From Ga0077536 sp943370145 (GTDB taxonomy: Bacteria; Pseudomonadota; Gammaproteobacteria; Ga0077536), in assembly GCA_943370145.1 (NCBI GenBank), contig CALRPY020000008.1, forward strand, positions 1-64,000: a DNA stretch of 64,000 nucleotides, in the 5' to 3' direction. Numbering within the stretch: position 1 is the stretch's first letter; every line of letters starts with the position of its first letter. This document shows, one piece after another, positions 16,265-28,500 of the stretch. The translations under genes and the position numbers were made by a program. The notes under the pieces were generated by a model that saw only the letters and a program-made list of their open reading frames with translations, did no database searches and was not told the origin of the DNA.

Positions 16265-17845
16265 ATGTCCAAGTTCACGAAGATTGCCGCGGCCGTCGCC
16301 GCCGTCTGCGCGGCGGGTGCCGCGCAGGCTTACAACCCGGCCACGACCACGACCGACTACCGCATCGTGATTTCCGGCGCCACTGCCACCACCGTCACGC
16401 TGCGTGACGTCATTCTGCGCGACGTCTGCGCGTCGAACCGCGATCTCTATCGCTACCCGGCGTCCACCGGCCGTTACACGATTGCCTGCACCACGACCGC
16501 CGGCAAGAACGTGATGTTCTTGAAGGAAGACGGCGGCTCGGGCACCGGTACCTCGCCGGTCGACCAGAAGATCGCCGTGTCCGTGCTGGACGCGCCGACG
16601 AACGCCGCCTGCGGCGCCGGTACGGCCACCGTTAGTCCGTTCGGCACGAGCTACACCGACCACAACTGCGGCTCGACCAATACCGCGCTGCTCGCCAACC
16701 GCGTGCCGGACTTCGGCCTGTCCGACATTGAGCCGAGCAAGTTCGTCGGCGCGCTCGCGCCGAGCCAGGGCCCGTTCAAGAACGTGTCCAACATGAAAGT
16801 CAGTTCGACCGCCGGGCTCGCGTTCGGCGTGGCTGTCAGCTCGAACCTGTACAAGGCCCTGCAGGTCGCCCAGTTCGACGACGCGGACGTCTGCAGCCCG
16901 GTACCGACGGTCGACACCAACAGCAACGGGATCAAGGACGCCTACGAGGTGGCCGCGACGGATTCCACCGGCAGCGGCTCGCAGATTGCGAACCACAAGA
17001 AGGGTGACACCGAGGCCTGCATGCCCTCGCTGACCACCGCGCAGATCCGCTCGCTGCTGATGGACAGCGCGCAGGGCGTGTCGACCTGGGACGAGTTCAA
17101 GGCCAAGGGCCAGGACCTCGTCACGCTGAATTCGGCTTATGCCTGGGCGCCGGTCGACAGCTCGAAGATCCTGTGCCGCCGCACGTCCGGTTCCGGCACG
17201 CACGCTGTGACCTCGATCCACTTCCTGCAGACCCAGTGTGGTGCGGGCGAGTCCTCGGGCGGCCAGCTGATGGCTTCCGGCGCGAACTTCGCGACCGACT
17301 GCGGCAACACGATCTGCGACGCGACGCTCGAGAGCACGGGTTCCAGTGGCGTGGTGTCCTGCGTGAACAAGGCGAATACGGACGGCTTCTGGGCGGTCGG
17401 CTACTCCTCGCTCGAGTCGAACTCGAACCTCGGCAGCGCCATGCGCTTCGTGAAGGTCGACGGCTCCGCCCCGACGCTGAAGAATATGGTCGCCGGCACC
17501 TACCCGGTCTTCGGTGAAGTGACTGCGCAGTCGCGCCAGCAGGACAACTCCGCCGACTACACCCCGGCCAACGTGCCGGTCGCCGAGCGTACGAACGCGA
17601 AGAACAACTGGGCGACCATCGTCGCCGAGCTGTCCTCCGCGGCAAACGTGATCGCGCTGAACGCCTCGAACACCTTCCGTCACCCCTTCGGTGACTCGGG
17701 CTTTCTGGCGCGCGGCGTGCCGACCAGCTTCACGTACAACCCGGCGAGCCCGATTGCGACGCTGACGCACGCCAACCCGAATGCGGGCGGCGCGCAGAAC
17801 TCCTGCTTCGGCCCTATCGCCGTCGAGGGTGTGAGCGTCGAATAA
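16265..17845 (+). CDS. secreted PstS-like (phosphate-binding-fold) protein
   Basis: Predicted 526-residue exported protein with a signal peptide ending AGAAQA (residue 22). Several segments recall type 2 periplasmic binding proteins of the PstS kind: YRIVISGATATT near the start, FGLSDIEPSKF, GLAFGVAVSSNLYKALQ, and the ligand-loop-like RRTSGSGTHAV near residue 308. The fold assignment is by motif only and ligand specificity cannot be claimed. It contains many Cys residues, suggesting disulphides. No permease or ATPase genes are nearby. Instead it stands at the head of a two-partner secretion/TonB cluster, so a role as accessory or surface protein of that module is more likely than ABC import. 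The gene lies 120 bases after the VPLPA-CTERM gene. Confidence 0.6.
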   Translation: MSKFTKIAAAVAAVCAAGAAQAYNPATTTTDYRIVISGATATTVTLRDVILRDVCASNRDLYRYPASTGRYTIACTTTAGKNVMFLKEDGGSGTGTSPVDQKIAVSVLDAPTNAACGAGTATVSPFGTSYTDHNCGSTNTALLANRVPDFGLSDIEPSKFVGALAPSQGPFKNVSNMKVSSTAGLAFGVAVSSNLYKALQVAQFDDADVCSPVPTVDTNSNGIKDAYEVAATDSTGSGSQIANHKKGDTEACMPSLTTAQIRSLLMDSAQGVSTWDEFKAKGQDLVTLNSAYAWAPVDSSKILCRRTSGSGTHAVTSIHFLQTQCGAGESSGGQLMASGANFATDCGNTICDATLESTGSSGVVSCVNKANTDGFWAVGYSSLESNSNLGSAMRFVKVDGSAPTLKNMVAGTYPVFGEVTAQSRQQDNSADYTPANVPVAERTNAKNNWATIVAELSSAANVIALNASNTFRHPFGDSGFLARGVPTSFTYNPASPIATLTHANPNAGGAQNSCFGPIAVEGVSVE

Positions 17846-17863
17846 CTTGTCCTTGTCCTTCCA

Positions 17864-17888
17864 CCGCGGCGGCGCAATGCCGCCGCGG
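17864..17888 (+). terminator. strong hairpin before the fhaC-like gene
   Basis: A perfect 10-base-pair inverted repeat, CCGCGGCGGC (17864-17873) and GCCGCCGCGG (17879-17888), has a 5-base loop and sits between the PstS-like gene and the FhaC gene. It is followed by CTCTT, not a clear T-run. It could be a partial terminator or a processing/stability element that sets different levels for the two genes. The in-frame ATG at 17877 lies inside this hairpin, which argues for the later ATG at 17895 as the real fhaC start. Confidence 0.5.
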
Positions 17889-17894
17889 ACTCTT

Positions 17895-19517
17895 ATGCAA
17901 GAAACTAATCCCAATTTCCGGGCGGCCTCGTGCCGCCTGCTCCTTATGCTGCTCCTGGCCGTCGAGGTCGCCGCCGCGCCGGTCGAGCAGGCGCCCCAGC
18001 CGGTGTTCGATATCTGGGAAATCCAGGTGGAGGGCAGCGATCTGATCCCGGCCACCGCGATCGAGAAGGCGGTCTATCCGCATCTCGGCCCCGAACGCGA
18101 CATCGACGATGTCGAAGCCGCCCGCGCGGCGGTGGAAGAGGCCTTCCGCGCCGCCGGCTACGGCACGGTCCTCGTGAACATTCCGGAGCAGGACGTCGAC
18201 AACGGCATCGTGCGGCTCGAAGTGCTCGAAGGCCGTGTTGAACGCCTGCGCGTGACGGGCTCGCGCTATTTCTCGCTGGGCCGCATCAAGGCCGGCGTGC
18301 CCGCACTCGCAAGCGGGCAGACCCCGAATCTCTCGCAGGTGCAGAAGGAACTGTCCGCGCTCAACAGGGCGAGCATGGACCGCAGGATTTCTCCGGTACT
18401 GCGGCCGGGCCGCACGCCGGGCTCGGTGGATGTCGACCTGCAGGTCGAAGACACCCTGCCGCTGCACGGCTCGCTCGAGCTGAACGACGACAATATCCGC
18501 GACAGTTCGCGCCTGCGCCTGAACGGCTCGGTCCGCTACGACAACCTCTGGCAGCGCGAGCACAGCGCGGGCTTCTCGTTCCAGCTGACCCCAGAGGATC
18601 CGGACGAAGTGAAGGTCTGGTCCGGCACTTACATGTTCAGGCCGGATATCTGGGACCTGCTCGTCGTGCTCTACGGCGTGAATTCGAACAGTGACATCAC
18701 CTCCACCGGCGGTGGCAGCTCCGTTGGCGTGCTCGGCAACGGCTACATCGGCGGGGCGCGCGTGATCAAGGCGCTGCCGGCGGTGGGCAGCGTCTACCAC
18801 AACCTGACCGCCGGTCTGGACTACAAGGACTTCAGCGACACCGTGTCCCCGGTCGACGGCTCCGGTTTCGAGACGCCGATCAGCTACACGAAGTTCGTCG
18901 TCGGCTACGGCGGCTTCCTGATCGGGGAGACCCGCACGGTCCGCTTCAATCTCGAGAACAATTTCGGCGTGCGCGGCATGGGCAACACCGAGAAGGAATT
19001 CGAGAACAAGCGCTTCCAGGCGAAGCCCAGCTACATGTACCTGCGGGGCAACGCGGCGTGGGAAGGCCAGCCCTTCGACGGCACGCTGTTCGCGGGCATC
19101 AAGCTGCTCGTCGACTTCGAAGGCCAGGTGTCCTCGGGGCCCATCATCGGCAACGAGCAGTTCAGCCTCGGCGGCCGCGACAGTGTGCGCGGCTACTTCC
19201 AGACCCAGGGACTCGTCGACCACGGTGTACGCGGGCGTTTCGAGCTGCAGTCGCCCTCGGTCATCGGCGACCTCGATTTCGAGTTGTTCAAGGACCTGCG
19301 CGGCGTGACCTTCGTCGAGGCGGGGCACGGCCGCACCGCCGATCCGCTGCCCGGCCAGGACGAGGCGTTTTCGCTCGCGTCGACCGGCATCGGCCTGCGG
19401 CTGCAGGCGCCGCACGGCCTCAGTTCCTCAATCGACTGGGCCTTTCCGCTCATCGAGAACAGCGAAATCGAGGCCTTCGAATCCCGCTTCCACTTCAGCT
19501 TCGGCTACGAGTTCTGA
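17895..19517 (+). CDS. two-partner secretion transporter, FhaC/ShlB family
   Basis: Predicted 540-residue outer-membrane TpsB transporter. A signal peptide (SCRLLLMLLLAVEVAAA) precedes two POTRA-like domains. The first starts FDIWEIQVEGSDLIPATAIE and the second lies around GRVERLRVTGSRYFSLGRIK. A 16-strand barrel follows, ending in Phe (FHFSFGYEF). The family signature VRGY in loop L6 is at residues 431-434, in EQFSLGGRDSVRGYFQ. Its partner is the giant exoprotein encoded 5 bases downstream. Start alternatives are TTG at 17847 and ATG at 17877; both lie before or inside a strong hairpin, so I prefer 17895. Confidence 0.93.
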   Translation: MQETNPNFRAASCRLLLMLLLAVEVAAAPVEQAPQPVFDIWEIQVEGSDLIPATAIEKAVYPHLGPERDIDDVEAARAAVEEAFRAAGYGTVLVNIPEQDVDNGIVRLEVLEGRVERLRVTGSRYFSLGRIKAGVPALASGQTPNLSQVQKELSALNRASMDRRISPVLRPGRTPGSVDVDLQVEDTLPLHGSLELNDDNIRDSSRLRLNGSVRYDNLWQREHSAGFSFQLTPEDPDEVKVWSGTYMFRPDIWDLLVVLYGVNSNSDITSTGGGSSVGVLGNGYIGGARVIKALPAVGSVYHNLTAGLDYKDFSDTVSPVDGSGFETPISYTKFVVGYGGFLIGETRTVRFNLENNFGVRGMGNTEKEFENKRFQAKPSYMYLRGNAAWEGQPFDGTLFAGIKLLVDFEGQVSSGPIIGNEQFSLGGRDSVRGYFQTQGLVDHGVRGRFELQSPSVIGDLDFELFKDLRGVTFVEAGHGRTADPLPGQDEAFSLASTGIGLRLQAPHGLSSSIDWAFPLIENSEIEAFESRFHFSFGYEF

Positions 19518-19522
19518 CCGCC

Positions 19523-22500
19523 ATGGCACGCCGCACCACTCGCCAGACACGCAAGTCCAGTTTCTCCCGGCAGGCGCCGCCGCGGCCGACGCTGCTCGCC
19601 GCCGCGCTGTGGTCCGCGTTCGGCGCCTGCGGCGCTGCGCGCGCCGAGCTGCCGGTGCCCTGCGCGCCCTGCAACGTCGGCGCACAGGCCTTCAGCTGGA
19701 AGGCTGCCGGGTCGGCCAGCCAGTACATCGTCAACGGGCCTGACGCGGTGGTGCGGCAGGCACTGCAGAACGAGACCTTCAACTGGCAGCAGTTCAACAT
19801 CGGCGCCGGCAACAGCGTTGAATTCCAGCAGCCCTCCAGCCGTTCGATTGCGCTGAACCGCATCTTCGACGGCGATCCCTCGCGCATCCAGGGCGCATTG
19901 CGCGCGAACGGCCAGGTCTACCTCATCAACCAGAACGGCATCCTGTTCGGGCCCGGCTCGAAGGTCGACGTCAACACGCTGCTGGCCTCGACCATCGATC
20001 TCAATCCGGCCATTGCGAACCTGTTCGAGCAGATCGGCGTGATGAACGCGGTGCAGGAGACGCGCCTGCCCCCGTTCCGCAACACCACCGGCAACACGCC
20101 GGGCAGCGTCGAGGTGGAGGCCGGCGCGCGGATCACCGCGCAGGAGAACGGCCGCGTGATCCTCATCGGTGGCGAGGTGACGAACGCGGGCACCCTTCAG
20201 GCGAGCGGACCCGGTGGCCAGGTCATCCTCGCGGCGGCGAACGACGAGGTGTTCCTGTTCTTCCCCGACGACCCCGATCTGCGCGGCCTCGGCGTCGAAC
20301 TCGGCGACGGCGGCACGGTGGAAAACCTCGGCCAGATTGTCGCGCGGCAGGGCGCCATCACGCTCGCCGGACTCACCGTCAACCAGAAGGGCCTGGTGCG
20401 CGCGACGACGGCGGTCGACGTCAATGGCTCGGTGCGCCTGCAGGCGCGCGACAGCGTGAACCAGGTGCTGCAGCTCGACGGGCGGCAGACCCCGCAGGCT
20501 TCGCGCGCGGGCGCCGTCACGCTCGCGGCCGGCAGCACCACCGAAGTCATCCCGGATCCTGACGACACCGGCACCGCGATCGACGATCAGCAATCGAGAT
20601 CCTCGCTCGTCGCGATCGACGGCCGCGACGTCACCGTCGAGGGCGGCGCCGTGGTCCGCGCGACGGGCGGACGCATCGACATCGATGCGGACGATGCACC
20701 GTCGCTGCTCGGCGCGCCGAGCGCCGGCACGCTCACGATCAAATCGGGCGCGGTGCTCGACGCGAGCGGCGTCGAGCGCGTGGAAGTCCCGATGTCGCGC
20801 AACCTCGCCACGGTCGAAGTCCGCGGCAACGAGCTCGCCGGCTCTCCTGTGCAGCGCGACGGCGTGCTGTTCGGGCGCAAGGTCAGCTTCGACGTGCGCA
20901 AGCCCCTGCCGACGATCGCGAACCTCGCGGCGGGTGTTGCAAACGTCCAGCGCGGCGGCGAAGAACGCGCGACGCCGGGCGGCAGCATCGATCTGAACGC
21001 CTTCGACTCGGTGACGGTCGAGGCCGGTGCGACGCTCGACGTCAGCGGCGGCGCCGTGGAGTACCTGCCGGGCTTCCTGGACACGACCAAGCTCGTGTTC
21101 CAGGGCCGGCTCGTCGACATCGCGGATGCCGACCCGCTGGTGCGCTACGACGCGGTGCTGGACACACTCGAGTTCACGCACCGCAAGTGGGGGCCGCAGA
21201 CCACGCAATATTTCAATGCGTTCGGCATCGGCATGCAGGGCAGTCTGCGCCAGTTCATGCCGGGCTACGTCGAGGGCAAGGACGCCGGAAATATCGCGAT
21301 TGCAGCGCTGCACGCGAACGTCGCCGGCACACTCATCGCGCGTACGACGGCCGGCCTCAACCAGTACCTCGTGCCCGGCGCGAGCGGCGGTTTTCTCCGT
21401 CCCTGGCAGGAACTGCCACGCGGCGGCAGTGTCTCGCTGTCGGCGACTGGAGACAGTCTCACGGTTGGCGCATCGGGGCTGCCGTTTGCCGCGCTCGGGG
21501 TGCAGCGCTATGACTTCGCGCTGGGCGCCTTCGAGCTTGCGGCCGGCGTGACGCTGGATCTCGGTGCGGGCGGTGAACTGGCGGTGGAGGCCATTGGGCC
21601 GGTACGCATCGACGGCGCAATCACCGCCCGCTCGGGCGCGGTCGCGCTGCTGTCCGGTGCCGGCCTGACCGACGGCAGCGGCGAGTTGGCCCTGGGCAGC
21701 GCGGCCCGCATCGACGTCAGCGGCGGCTGGATCCGCGACGAGCTGCCGAATGTCGGCAACCCGCAGCAGCTCGCACCCCGCCATGTCGCCGGCGGCCGCA
21801 TCACGCTCGACAGCCGTGGCGACCTGCTGCTCGCCGAGGGCAGCGTGCTCGATGTCACGGCCGGCGCCGTCGCCGACGTCGAAGGCAATATCGAACCCGG
21901 CGCCGGCGGTTCGATCACGCTCGCCGCCAGTGCCGATCCGCTCATCGCCGGTGGTTCGCCGGCGGTGCTCATCGGCAGCGGATTGCGCGCGCACACCTTC
22001 CAGGGCGCTGCCGTCTCGAGCTTCAGCGCCACCTTCCCCGAAATCGCGCTCGGCGGCCCGGCAGACGGCGAACGCGGCACCTGGCAGATGCCGCTCGCCC
22101 TGTTCAGCGACGCCGGCTTCGGCCGGGTGTCGCTCGCGAGCAATGAGCGCGGCCTGTCCGTCGCCGATGGCACGGCAATCGATCTGCTGGCGCACAACCT
22201 CGTGCGCGGGGCCACCACCGCGGGCCCGCTCGCGACCGCCGGCACGCTGCCGCCGACGGGCACGCCGCTCGCGGACTTCACCCGCCCGACGCTCGTCGAC
22301 CCGTATTTCAGGCAGTCCACGCGGCTTTCGCTCACGGCAAATCCCGTACTCGCCGACCAGTCGCTTGCGATGGGCAACGACGACCTGCTGCGCATCGGCC
22401 AGGGGGCTTCGCTCGAAGTCACGCCCGGCGGATCCATCGAGCTTCAGAGTCGCACGCCAATCGTCATCGCCGGCAGCCTCGTCGCGCCGGGTGGCCGCAT

Positions 22501-25500
22501 CGCGGCCGAACTCGCGGTCAACACCGACTTCGGCTACGACGCGGGACGCGCGATCTGGCTGGAGCCCACGGCCGTGCTGGACGCCTCGGCGGTGGCCGTT
22601 GCCGCACCGGCTGACGATGCCGGGCGCGTGACCGAATACGCGCGCTACGCCGGTGGCGCGATCGAATTCACCGCCAGCGAAGGCTATGTGATGGGGCTGG
22701 CCGGATCCGTACTCGATGTATCCGGTACCACGTTCTCGCTCGATGTCGCCACCGGCGGCGGCCTGCGCGGCGCGAGTTTCACGCAGCAGACCGTCGCGCT
22801 CGACGCCGGCCGCGTGGCGATCGCGAGCTCGAACGGCTTTTCGCTGTTCTCGACGCTGGAGGGGGGCGCCGAGCGTGGACTCGGTGCCGCGGGCGGCGCG
22901 CTCGCGCTGACGCTCGACGGCGAACTGCGACGTTCGAATCTGTCGGTTTTCAACCAGGGCGGGGCGCTGTTTCCCGAGCAGCCGCTGCGCCTGCAGCTCG
23001 CGGCGACACCGCAGTCCTTCGGCGGTACGGCCGCCGCGCCGATTGCGGATGGCTTCGTCGGCATCGGCCGCTTCGACCAGGCCGGACTCGTCCGGGGTGG
23101 CTTCACCTCGCTGGAACTCGCCGCGCGTCCGTCGCAGGCGCAGCGCGGCCCGAACATCGGACCGGATCCGCTGATGGAATCGCGCATCGAACTGCTCGGC
23201 GACGTGACGCTCACGCTGGCCGACAGTCTCAGCCTGGATGCGCCGATCCTGCAGTCGGACGGCGGCCTGGCACGGCTCGGGGCCGACTACGTCGCACTCG
23301 GCTTCCAGTACGAAGCCCTGGTCACATCTGACACCCCGCTGCCGGGCACGGATGAGCCGACCGTCAAATGGTTCACGCCAAGTGCGGGCGCCGGCGGTCT
23401 TGCCGTCGATGCGGGCTTCATCGACCTCGTCGGCTTCACCGCGCTGCGCGGCTTCGGTGGCCGGCACGTCACGCTCGCCTCGGCGGGCGACATCCGCCTG
23501 CGCGGTGTGCGGGCCCCGAGCGCCCAGTCGCGGAAGGTCGAAGGCACGTTCACGCTGGCCGGCGACCTCGTGCTCGACGCGGCGCGCGTCTATACCAGCA
23601 CGCTGAGCGACTTCTCGATCCTCAACGAGGCCACCGGCAGCTTGGTGCGCTTCCAGGGTGGCGGCAACGAAGCGCTGCCGCTCAGTGCCGGCAGCCGCCT
23701 GACCGTGGTGTCCGACCGTATCGAACAACTCGGCACGCTGATGGCGCCGCTGGGTGACATCACACTGGACGCGGAGACCAGCCTCGTGCTCGGGCCGTCC
23801 AGCCTGACCTCGGTGACCGCCGCCGGCAGCGCCGTGCTCTTCGGCGAAACCCAGATCGGCGAGTGGGTCTTCGCGTTCAGCGGCGTCGAGCGGCCGACCC
23901 GGGTGTTCGACGCGGATCCCGAGCCGGACGTCGGCGAGTTGCTGCCGCAGAAGCGCATCCGCCTCGTCGCCGACGGCACGAACGGCGCGCAACCGGTCGG
24001 CGAACTCTCGCTCGCGCGCGGCGCGCGCATCGACACGCGCAGCGGCGGCAGCCTGCTCGCAAGCGAATTCCTGCCGGGGCCGAAGGGCACGGTCGATCTG
24101 CTCGACAGCGCGGCGCGGAACGGCAGTTTCGCGCTGCTGCCGACGCTCCCGGACGGCATCGCACCGTTCGACCCGCTCTGGTCGCCGGATTTCGAATTCG
24201 CCATCGGCAGCGTGCTGACCATCGACAACACCTCGAGCAGCGGCCTCGCGCCCGGCAGCTACACGGTGCTGCCCCCGCGTTACGCCCTGCTGCCCGGCGC
24301 GGTGCTGCTGACGCCGGACAGTGCGGGCGGCGCCATCATCGCAAACAACCCGCTGCCGCTCACCACCACCGACGGTCGGCCCATCGTCACCGGCAGCCTG
24401 CAGGCCCACGCCAGCGGCAGGCCCACGCTGTTCGAACAGCGTTACATCGTCGAGGACCGCACCGCGCTGGACACGCGCGCGGAATATCGCGTCACGGATG
24501 CCAACGATTTCTTCAGCGCCCAGGCCGTCGCGAAAGCGGTGCCGACGCCGCTGCTGCCGCGCGATGCCGGCGCGCTGTCGCTGAACGCGAACCGCGCACT
24601 GTCGCTGGGCGCGAGCATCGTGCGCGACAGCGGCGCCGGTCGCGGCGCGCGCGTCGATATCGGCGCGGAGGACATCACGATCGTCGCGGCCGCGGCCGGC
24701 ACCCCGGGGACGGTCGAACTCGTCGCCGGGGACCTCGCGGCGCTCGGCGCCGACAGCCTGCTGATCGGCGGTGCGCGCAGCGTCGCCGGCAGTCTCACGA
24801 CGATAGAGCGCGTCGACGCCCGCAGTCTGCGCGTCGCGCCGGGCACGGCGCTGTCCGTCCCTGAACTGATCCTGGTCGCGGCGGACAGCCTGGACGTCGG
24901 CGCGAATGTCGGCCTGCGCGGGGAGGGCGGTCCGCGCGGCACCACGCGCGGCACGCTCGCGATCGAGGGTGACAATGCGCTGCTCGTCGCGGGCAGCGAT
25001 CGCCTGCCGCAGGTCCAGCGCTCGAACATCGGCGCCAACCCGAACGCCAGCCTCAGCGTGGACGCGAGCGCAAGCCTCTTCGGGGCCGGCAGCCTCGTAC
25101 TCGACAGCACCGGCACGGGACTCATCGACGGCACGCTCGAGGTGGGCAGTGGCGGTGGTTTGCGCCTCGGCGCCGACAGCATCGGGCTCGGCAGCGTGCC
25201 GGGCGCTTTTGCCGGTCTCGCGCTCGATGCGGGGCGCCTGCAGCAGCTCGGCGTTGCCGAGCTGGAACTCGCCTCGGGCACCACGCTCGCGCTGTTCGGC
25301 AGCTTCGCGCTCGAGGTCGACTCGCTGCTGTTCGACGCGCCTGGGCTCGCCGGACAGACCAATGGCGCGACGGTCGAACTGCGCGCCAACACCCTCACGG
25401 TGCAGAACACGCGCGGCCTCGTCGCGGCCGACCCGGGCGCGGCGGGCACGTTGCTGCGTTTCGCCGGCCGCAGTGCCGGTGTCGACGGTCTCGTGCTGAA

Positions 25501-28500
25501 TTTCGGCGCGGCGGCGGGCGCGGATGACGGGCTGGTAGACGGTGGTGACTTCGACGTGACGGGTTTCGGCCGCGTGGAAATCGACGCCGGCTCGGTGCTC
25601 GGGCTCGCCGAGCACGGCTTCGACGTGGATGCCGGCATGTTCCAGATCACGAGCGGCGTGATCGGCAGCCGGTCGGGCGCCTCGCTGGGCCTGTCATCGA
25701 CCGGACAGCTGACGACCCTGACGCGCCCCGGCACGGATGTCGCGGCACTGGCGCCCGGGCTGCTCGGCGGCCAGGTCACCCTCACCGGCGCAACGCTGAC
25801 GCATGGTGCGCTGGTGCTCGCGCCGGGCGGCAGCATCACGTTGCGGACTACCGCAGGCGACCTGCAGGTGGCCGGCGAAGTGAACGCGGCGGGGCTCTCG
25901 AACCTTGATTTCGGCCTCACCAGCCTCGGCACGCCGGGCGGTCGAGTCCGGCTGTCCGCCGTGGGCGGGGATCTCGAACTGCTGGCGGGTGCACGGCTTG
26001 ACGTCTCCGGCGGCCAGGGCGAGCGCGCCGGCAGCGGCGGCGACCTCACGCTCGAAGCGCCGGATGGCAGCCTCGCGCTCGCGCCCGGCGCGAGCCTGCT
26101 CGGCGGCGCGGACGTGTCGCAGACCGGCGCGCGGCTGTTCGTGGACGCGGGCAGCCTCGGCGGTGGCCTCGCGGGACTTGCCGGCACGCTGGCGAACGCC
26201 GGCTTCAGTGAGACGAAGGCCGTTCGCGTGCGGGGCGCGGGTGAGGCGTTGACGCTCACGGCCGGCAGCACACTCGCGGCGCGCAATCTCATGCTCGCGG
26301 CGGACCAGGGCGATGTGGCGCTGCTCGGCACGCTCGATGCGAGCGGCGAGTGGGCCGGCCGCATCGACGTCGCGGCCGGCGGCGCGCTGACGGTCGGCGC
26401 CGGTGCCCGGCTCGATGCTTTCGCGACCGGCGGTTTCCTCGCGCCCAACGGCACGCCGGGCAATCCCGTCTACGACGACGGACGCGCGGGCGGCACCGTG
26501 GCGCTGTTCGCTGCGGACGGTCGGCTCGAACTCGACGGCGGCACAATCGACGTGCACGGCACGATGGTCGACGTGAACGGCAATCTCGTCAGCGAGGCGA
26601 GCGGCCGCGTGCAGCTGATGGCGCGCCGCACCTCGTCCTCGGCCATCGACGCCGACCTCATCGCGACCGGCTTCAACGGCGCGCGCCAGATCGAAATCTT
26701 CGGCAACCAGCGTTACACGACCGGGCAGTTCGGAAGCATCCTTGCGGACGCCACGGCCTTCAGCGGCAACGCGGCGGCCATCCAGAACGATCTCGGTCTC
26801 GGCGGCAACACGGCGGCGCGCGTCGCACCGGGCGTCGAGGTGCGCACGAACGGGGACTTGAGCTTCACCGCGCTAGGGCTCAATCTCACCAACCTCTTCA
26901 ACGCGACGAACGTGCGACCAGGTCTTCTCACCGTGCGCACGACCGGCACGCTGACGCTCAACACCGACATCATCGACGGCACCGTCAACGACCGCTTCGG
27001 CCGGCGTGTCGCGGATCAGAACTTCAGCTGGGGCTATGTCTTTGCCGGCGGCGCCGACCTCGCCGCGGCCGATCTGGCAGCCGTGACAGCGGGCGCCGGC
27101 GGTGTCGTGTTCAACAGCGGCATCGACCTCATCACGGGCTCCGGTGACATCACGCTCGCGAGCGGCGGCGACCTCACCTTCGGCAGCAATGCGACGGTGC
27201 AGGCCATCGGCCGCCACCTGTCGGCGAATTTCCGCGGCACGATCTCGGACGCCTTCACCGGTCCGAACGACAACATCCAGCAGACGGCCGTGCGCCGCTT
27301 CCTGCCGGGCGTGTCCTTCCCCGAGGCTGCCGGCGACATCCGGCTCCGCTCGTCCGGCAACGTGACGGCGACGCGCCCGACGCAGCAGCTCTCGCAGTGG
27401 GCCACGCGCATCGGCGGTTCGGACATCGGCGGTGACGTCGGCAACGCGCCGGACGCCTGGGGCGTGCAGCTCGGCCAGTACGCCGGCAACATTGCGACCT
27501 TTGGCGGCGGCAATGTGAGCCTCGACGCCGGCGGCAGCGTCGCGGGCGTGCAACTCAGCAACTTCAGCACCGGCCGGCAGGAGGGTGTGAACGAGTACAA
27601 CCGTGCAACGCGCGTGTGGACCGTCACCTCGAACGTCGTCAACGAACTCGGTGGCGGGCGGGTGGACCTGCGCGCAGGCGGCGACGTGGCCGGGCTCGAC
27701 CTTCACGTGACCCGCGGCGAAGGTTTCGTGAAGTCGGGGCAGGGCATCGTCGGCAATGACACCGGGCTCGCGAACCAGCTCGCACGGCTCTTCGTCGGCG
27801 ACGCGCGGCTCACGCTGGAGGCGGCCCGCGACATCGATCTCGGGACCGTGATAGACCCCAACACGCTGTTGCTCGCGGTCGCGCCGGTCGCGAACCCGCA
27901 GCCGGTCAACACGCGCTTCGAGACCTTCTATTTCACGTACACGCAGAATTCCGCGTTGAACCTCATGAGCAGCGCCGGCGACGTGCTGCTTGCTAACGAC
28001 GCGGCCGGCACCAGCGGGATCAACATCGCGGGCGACCCGCTGGTGAACCTCTACCCGGGCGAAGTCGGCGTGTATGCCGCGAGCGGCCGGATCGGGATCG
28101 CGCAGCGCATGAACCTGTTCCCGACGCAGAACGGCACCCTGCGCCTCGTCGCGGCCGATGACATCGGCCTGTCCGAGGCGGGCGCTGCGGTCGGGCAGAT
28201 CGTGCAGATGGACAGCGATCCGGCGCTTATGCCGGCGCTTGGCAACGGCTTCGCGCACCCGGTCAACGCCGGCGCGCAGAACGCGTTCACGCTGGCGCTC
28301 TACGAGCGCTTCGAACTCGAGCGGGACGAGAACGATCGCCGTCTCACCGACCACGCGGCGACGCCCGTTCACACGGGGGACCGCGTGCCCAATCTCGTGC
28401 TGAGCCGCGACGGCGACATCGCCGACACCGAGTTCGTGCTCGCCAAGCAGTCCTGGTTCACCGCCGGCCGCGACATCACGCAGATCATCGCGGCCGTGCA

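Noticed and set aside
15332..18055. A 907-residue minus-strand open frame
   Set aside because: It crosses two well-supported plus-strand genes (VPLPA-CTERM and PstS-like), both with signal peptides, and shows no motif.
19505..25615. A 2036-residue open frame on the minus strand opposite the giant exoprotein
   Set aside because: Composition is a shadow of GC-rich codons (Arg, Ala, Glu, Gln runs), with no start context or domain. The plus-strand gene has clear TPS features.
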